This document shows positions 60,208-64,000 of a stretch of DNA of 64,000 nucleotides, one piece after another. How positions within the stretch are numbered: the first letter of the stretch is position 1; each line of letters opens with the position of its first letter. Made by a program: the position numbers and the translations under genes. The notes beneath the pieces are model-generated. The model saw only the letters and a program-made list of their open reading frames with translations, had not been told where the DNA came from and made no database searches. This DNA comes from Brachybacterium tyrofermentans (GTDB lineage: Bacteria; Actinomycetota; Actinomycetes; Actinomycetales; Dermabacteraceae), in assembly GCF_014897585.1 (NCBI RefSeq), contig NZ_JABUXW010000001.1:186001-250000 (forward strand). The letters run 5' to 3'.

Positions 60208-60467
60208 GCGCTCATCTTCCCACAGACCCCGCACCGGGCACCGGGAGCCCGCCCCGGAGCCGCCGTGGGAGCCGTACGCCCTCAGCGGACACCCGCTGTG
60301 CCCTGGCCCGACCGCTCGGCAGGGCGCAAACCTGACCTTTGCCCGAGGACCGCACATACTCGCTCGCGTTAGAGTTGTGCCACACGGGTCATGACGTCCG
60401 CTCGGACGCCTTGGCCCAGGGACCACCGTCGGCCCGACCCGGCGGATTCGACCGAAAGGGGAACCTC

Positions 60468-61256
60468 ATGGCGCTGACCACCAAGCGTGAGTCCAAGAAG
60501 GCCAAGAAGCAGGCCGAGAAGACCGCGGCCGCCGCAGGCTCGACCGCACAGAGGGCCGAGAAGGCCGTGGAGGAGCTCCAGAAGCTCGCCGCGACCGTCG
60601 GCCCGGTCGTGTCCGAGGGCGCTCGCGAGGCCCGCTCGCGCGCCACCGGCCTCGTGGACCAGTACGGCCCGGGCGTCGAGGAGCGCTTCCGCCAGCAGGG
60701 CGAGAAGTTCTCCGAGCTGTCCTCGAACCTCGGCCCGCGCGCCGACAAGTTCAAGCAGGACGTGCAGGACGACTACATCCCGCGCGCCCGCAAGACCGCC
60801 GAGACCACCGGGTCCGTGCTGAAGGCCGCCGTCGACGCGGCCCGTGGCGAGCTCGAGAAGGGCCAGGGCGACATCAGGTCGGCCGCGCTCGCCCCGACGC
60901 CCGCCCCGAAGAAGAACCGCGCCGGCAAGGTGCTGCTCGTCCTCGGGCTGGCCGCCGCCGGCGCCGCTGCGGGCTACATCGCCTGGCAGAAGACGCGTCC
61001 GGTCGAGGACCCGTGGGCACCGCCCGCGGACTTCGCCCGTGCGCACTACCCGGCCTCCGCCTCGAGCGAGGACGACTCCTCGACCGTCTCGGACACCGTC
61101 GGCTCGGCCGACGCCGGCGACGTGGCGCAGGCCCTCAAGGGCGAAGACCGCTCCTCGGACACGACCCCCAAGGAGGTCAAGGTCGATTCCGACCTCGACC
61201 AGAGCAACGGCGCCACGGACGACGAGAAGCGCGGCAACCACCGCAGCGACATCTGA
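60468..61256 (+). CDS. Hypothetical Lys/Ala-rich protein with one membrane helix
   Basis: A 262-residue protein, start chosen at the ATG at 60468 after GAAAGGGG. The first 150 residues are helical and rich in Lys, Ala, Glu and Arg (RESKKAKKQAEKTAAAAG), suggesting a coiled or amphipathic structure. One transmembrane segment (VLLVLGLAAAGAAAGYIAW, about 155-173) is followed by the conserved WAPPADFARAHY-like segment and an acidic Ser/Asp-rich tail. Similar proteins sit near the cyclophilin gene in other actinobacteria, as far as I recall. Function is unknown. Confidence 0.7.
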   Translation: MALTTKRESKKAKKQAEKTAAAAGSTAQRAEKAVEELQKLAATVGPVVSEGAREARSRATGLVDQYGPGVEERFRQQGEKFSELSSNLGPRADKFKQDVQDDYIPRARKTAETTGSVLKAAVDAARGELEKGQGDIRSAALAPTPAPKKNRAGKVLLVLGLAAAGAAAGYIAWQKTRPVEDPWAPPADFARAHYPASASSEDDSSTVSDTVGSADAGDVAQALKGEDRSSDTTPKEVKVDSDLDQSNGATDDEKRGNHRSDI

Positions 61257-61290
61257 GTCCCGGCTCAGCACGCTGACCGCGGAGCATTCC

Positions 61291-61986
61291 GTGCACGGCG
61301 CGGCGACCCCGTCCTTCGACGGTGGTCGTCGCGCCGTTCTGCTGCGCACCGAGCGCCTGCTGCTGGCTCCCGTGGCCGAGAGCGATCTCGAGGAGCTGTT
61401 CGCGCTGCATGCGAACCCTCTCGCCTTCGCCGACGACCTCACCGAGCCGCTCACCGACCGCGAGCAGATGCGCTGGGTGCTGCAGCAGTGGATCCGGGCC
61501 TGGCAGGAGCATGGGACCGGGTATCTCACGGTGCGCCCCACTGCAGTGGGGTCGGTGCGCGGACGCACAGCGGACGACGGCACCGCAGCGGACACGACGA
61601 CCGCCGACACCGCAGCGCGGGCAGCGGCCAGAACAGCGCCCGACAACGCTGCGGCGAGAGCGCTCACCACGCGGGACTCGCTGCTGGGCGTCGTCGGCCT
61701 CACCCCGCTCGCATTCGAGGGCGGGCATGTCCTCAGCGCCTACTGGCGCCTGGACCCCGCAGTGACAGGGTGCGGCATCGCCACCGAGGCGGTGCGCGCC
61801 GTGCTCGCAGACCCCCGGCTCGGCGCTCGAGATCAGAAGGTGATCGCCGTGACCGCTGCGGGCAACCGCCCCTCACTCGCCCTCGCCGCGCGGCTCGGCT
61901 TCCTCCGCTCCGAGCAGGAGGCGCCCGGCGGGCGCACAGGCGATGTGCTGCTCGTTCGTCGGCCGGAGGACGAGGCGGGCACGTAG
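61291..61986 (+). CDS. GNAT-family N-acetyltransferase with low-complexity insertion
   Basis: A 231-residue acetyltransferase. The GTG at 61291 is chosen because GGAG lies 6 nt upstream. The N-terminal half (LLRTERLLLAPVAESDLEELFALHANP) and the C-terminal half (LSAYWRLDPAVTGCGIATEAVRAVL, then NRPSLALAARLGF) form a normal RimJ/RimL-like GNAT fold. Between them, in the strand where substrate specificity lies, is a 40-residue Ala/Thr/Asp-rich insertion (about 85-128). The substrate is unknown. Confidence 0.82.
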   Translation: MHGAATPSFDGGRRAVLLRTERLLLAPVAESDLEELFALHANPLAFADDLTEPLTDREQMRWVLQQWIRAWQEHGTGYLTVRPTAVGSVRGRTADDGTAADTTTADTAARAAARTAPDNAAARALTTRDSLLGVVGLTPLAFEGGHVLSAYWRLDPAVTGCGIATEAVRAVLADPRLGARDQKVIAVTAAGNRPSLALAARLGFLRSEQEAPGGRTGDVLLVRRPEDEAGT

Positions 61987-62024
61987 GGTGCCGGTGACGA
62001 CCCGCGGAGAGGACCCTGCCGCCG

Positions 62025-62390
62025 ATGACGACGGCAGATCGCACAGGGAGAGTGACCAGCATGCGCAGAGACCGTCTCCGCCCCGGTGGCATCCCGTCCC
62101 TGCCCGAGTACTTCCCCGGAGCGAACGAACGGGTCACCGGCATCGAGATCGCCGCGGAGGCCGACTCGACCAGCCTGATGGAGGAGCGCACCGATCCGTC
62201 GTTCCTGGAGACCGGACGGATGGAGATCGTGCTCCCGCCGTCGGGGGGTGATGCCGGGGCCAGCCCCACGGCCGACGAGCACGACCGCAGCTCGGAGCCC
62301 CTCGAGCAAGACAGCAGCCCCACGGCCGACGAGCATGACGGCAGCGCCACTGCCAGCGAACCCGACGGCGAATCGACAGGCCCCGCCTAG
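62025..62390 (+). CDS. Hypothetical acidic protein with a duplicated segment
   Basis: A 121-residue protein. The N-terminal part (RRDRLRPGGIPSLPEYFPG) is basic; the rest is acidic and Ser/Glu/Asp-rich with two copies of SPTADEHD encoded by near-identical DNA starting at about 62261 and 62315 (54-bp spacing). The ATG at 62061 is an alternative start with a GGGAG upstream. It ends 12 bp before the gluQ gene, so they may be co-transcribed. No domain is recognised. Confidence 0.55.
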   Translation: MTTADRTGRVTSMRRDRLRPGGIPSLPEYFPGANERVTGIEIAAEADSTSLMEERTDPSFLETGRMEIVLPPSGGDAGASPTADEHDRSSEPLEQDSSPTADEHDGSATASEPDGESTGPA

Positions 62391-62401
62391 ACTCGGATCC
62401 C

Positions 62402-63340
62402 ATGGATGCCCCGCCGCTGTCGACCTCGTCCCCGACCTCCGGCGCGGGCCGTTACGCCCCCTCCCCCAGCGGTGACCTGCATCTGGGAAATCTGCGGACG
62501 GCGATCCTCGCGTGGGTGCTGGCACGCCGCAGCGGGCGCGCCTTCCGCCTGCGCATCGAGGACCTGGACCGCGTGCGGGAGGGCTCCGAGCAGCGCCAGC
62601 TGGAGGATCTCACCGCGCTCGGACTGGACTGGGACGGCGAGGTGGTGCGGCAGTCCGCGCGCGGCACCGCCTATGACGCGGCGATCGAGCACCTGCGCGC
62701 TCATGACCAGGTGTTCGAGTGCTACTGCACGCGTCGGGAGATCCTCGAGGCGCCGAGTGCGCCGCACGCCCCGCCGGGGGCCTATCCCGGCACCTGCCGG
62801 GACCTCACCGAGGCCGAGCGGGAGGCGGGCCGCGAGCGGATGAGGCAGCTGCGACGCGAGCCCGCCCTGCGTCTGCGCGCCGACGTCACCACCTGGACCG
62901 TGCAGGACCTGTGGGCCGGCGAGGTGCACGGCACGGTGGACGACCTGGTGCTGCGTCGCGGCGACGGGGTGGTGGCGTACAACCTCGCGGTCGTCGTGGA
63001 CGATGCGGCCGCCGGCGTGGACCAGGTGACCCGCGCCGATGACCTCCTCAGCTCCGCACCCCGCCAGGCCCACCTCGCCCGGCTGCTCGGGCTGACAGAG
63101 CCCCGCTATGCGCACGTGCCGCTCGCCGTGAACCCCGCCGGGGCGCGCCTGGCGAAGCGGGACGGTGCCGTGACCCTGCGCGATCGCCTCGAGCTCGGTG
63201 AGAGCACGGCGGACGTCGTCGGACGGATCGGGGAGTCGCTGGGCCTGCCCGGGTGCCGCACCGCGTCCGACGTGCTCGAGCGCTGGGACCCGTCGGCCCT
63301 GCCGCGCGAGCCCTGGATCGTGGACCTGCCCGACCGCTAG
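62402..63340 (+). CDS. gluQ: Glutamyl-Q tRNA(Asp) synthetase
   Basis: A 312-residue GluRS paralog without the anticodon-binding domain. The class I HIGH-like motif is HLGN (about 27-30) after RYAPSPSGD; the KMSKS-like motif is LAKRDG. The zinc-binding cluster CYC with a later Tyr and Cys (YPGTC) is present. The enzyme attaches glutamate to queuosine of tRNA(Asp). The presence of IEDLDR and the truncated length separate it from GluRS itself. A short hairpin (GGTCGC/GCGACC) spans the stop codon. Confidence 0.9.
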   Translation: MDAPPLSTSSPTSGAGRYAPSPSGDLHLGNLRTAILAWVLARRSGRAFRLRIEDLDRVREGSEQRQLEDLTALGLDWDGEVVRQSARGTAYDAAIEHLRAHDQVFECYCTRREILEAPSAPHAPPGAYPGTCRDLTEAEREAGRERMRQLRREPALRLRADVTTWTVQDLWAGEVHGTVDDLVLRRGDGVVAYNLAVVVDDAAAGVDQVTRADDLLSSAPRQAHLARLLGLTEPRYAHVPLAVNPAGARLAKRDGAVTLRDRLELGESTADVVGRIGESLGLPGCRTASDVLERWDPSALPREPWIVDLPDR

Positions 63341-63520
63341 GTCGCCGCCGGCGCGACCCGCGGCCTCGCAGAGGGCCCTGGAGGCCATCTCCCAGCGCGC
63401 TAGGCACCCGCCCCCTCATCGAGCTGGGGGTACACCGTCCGGCAGACGCTGTCGATCCCGAATTCACCAGGCCATGCAGAGGGTCGGCACGTTTTCCACA
63501 CCACACTTCGACGCCGAGTG

Positions 63521-63556
63521 GAGCAAACCTCGATACACGAATGTATCGTGTTGCTC
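63521..63556. promoter_or_regulatory. Nested palindromic operator upstream of the YhgE/Pip gene
   Basis: Inner arms CGATACA (63531-63537) and TGTATCG (63542-63548) flank CGAA. Outer arms GAGCAA (63521-63526) and TTGCTC (63551-63556) are also perfect complements. It ends directly before the GTG/ATG pair at 63557/63560, and no Shine-Dalgarno is visible there. The shape fits a TetR-type operator; YhgE/Pip genes are often next to TetR regulators. Any regulator must be outside the window. Confidence 0.6.
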
Positions 63557-63559
63557 GTG

Positions 63560-64000
63560 ATGGGATTCCTCCGAACGCTACTGACCGCCCTGTCGACCGC
63601 ATTGTCGACCGCGGTCCACGCCATCATCTCCTCGATCGCCTCCGCCGCCCGCTCCCTCGGACGCGGCACCGCCGCGGCCGGACGCGGGGCTGTCGCGCTG
63701 CTGCCCGGGGAGTGGAAGAAGCCGATCGCGGCACTGTTCGTCGTCGGCCTCGCGCTGGTCCCGCTGATCTACTCGGGGAACATGACGTGGTCCTTCCGTG
63801 ATCCCTCGAACTCCCTGAACCAGATCACCGCCGCGGTGGTCAATGAGGACGAGGGCGCGACGATGACACCGCCCGGCGGCGACGAGACCCATCTGGACGT
63901 GGGCGCTGAGTTCACGGACACACTGCTGGACATCGACAAGGAGAACGTCTTCCACTTCGTTGAGGTCTCCCCGGAGGAAGCGCATCGGGGCCTCGAGGAC
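63560..64000 (+). CDS. YhgE/Pip-domain membrane protein (3' truncated)
   Basis: The first 147 codons of a gene that runs past the right edge. After an Ala/Ser-rich amphipathic N terminus (ALSTALSTAVHAIISSIASAA) comes KKPIAALFVVGLALVPLIYSG, then MTWSFRDPSNSLNQITAAVVNEDEGATM, which is the YhgE/Pip N-terminal signature. Full-length members are about 600-700 residues with C-terminal ABC-2-like helices and may be phage-infection or ESX-related proteins. A GTG at 63557 is an in-frame alternative. The clear operator just upstream suggests repression. Confidence 0.8.
   Translation, partial: MGFLRTLLTALSTALSTAVHAIISSIASAARSLGRGTAAAGRGAVALLPGEWKKPIAALFVVGLALVPLIYSGNMTWSFRDPSNSLNQITAAVVNEDEGATMTPPGGDETHLDVGAEFTDTLLDIDKENVFHFVEVSPEEAHRGLED

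Noticed and set aside
1-64000. tRNA, rRNA, CRISPR, insertion sequences, prophage
   Set aside because: No T-loop GTTCGAATCC-type sequence, rRNA segment, regularly spaced repeat array, transposase, integrase or phage structural gene was found when reading the intergenic regions and protein products.

Overview
The window is about 70 % G+C, densely packed, with GTG starts and many 4-nt ATGA/GTGA gene overlaps. The protein families (CPBP proteases, DUF4383, OhrR/Ohr, class II amidotransferase, LLM monooxygenases, YhgE/Pip, B-box rhomboid, cyclophilin) point to an actinobacterium of the order Micrococcales. A Brachybacterium-like Dermabacteraceae member would fit, but this is inferred from composition and gene content, not from a marker gene. 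I see no rRNA or tRNA gene, CRISPR array, transposase or prophage. Two genes are cut by the window ends (1-230 and 63560-64000).

Layout. 0-6 kb: end of a probable surface protein, a CorC/HlyC membrane protein, a serine hydrolase, and a MacA/MacB-type tripartite ABC exporter in one operon. 6-16 kb: DUF1059 protein, ECF sigma factor with a SnoaL-like domain, Tat-exported GH43 glycosidase, class II amidotransferase coupled to a degenerate CPBP protein, VOC protein, Rossmann reductase, intact CPBP protease, and a two-component system. 16-26 kb: small membrane proteins (two 58-residue paralogs flank a P-loop kinase), methyltransferase, aldo/keto reductase, ornithine-cyclodeaminase-like enzyme, ArsR-SulP pair, and the ohrR-ohr peroxide-resistance operon.

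26.6-38.6 kb is the main accessory region. A large FAD/NAD(P) protein fused to a Rossmann reductase is divergent from a six-gene operon: amino-acid-type ABC permease, ATPase, two near-duplicate binding lipoproteins, and two flavin-dependent monooxygenases. All five junctions overlap by 4 nt. The layout resembles the thioether/S-alkylcysteine sulfur-scavenging operon of Bacillus subtilis (tcyJKLMN with cmo genes). The operon ends at a perfect 19-bp inverted repeat, followed by an orphan 439-residue protein with lower G+C and an internal 39-bp tandem duplication, then a LysR regulator.

38.6-51.6 kb: Cys-less glutaredoxin-like membrane protein, YciI protein, an ArsR-like regulator/serine hydrolase/membrane protein operon, esterase and GH13 amylase in divergent orientation, a heterodimeric ABC exporter with one degenerate ATP site, secreted lamin-tail protein, GNAT enzyme and pyroglutamyl peptidase. 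51.6-52.5 kb is gene-free and carries a cluster of DnaA-box-like sites, a candidate replication origin or DnaA-binding locus. 52.5-64 kb: rhomboid protease, AlkZ-like glycosylase, MMPL exporter, VIT-family metal transporter behind an iron-box-like sequence, lipoprotein, cyclophilin, GluQ-RS, and the start of a YhgE/Pip protein behind a clear palindromic operator. Rhomboid and cyclophilin genes lie near oriC in many actinobacteria, which makes the DnaA-box cluster more interesting.
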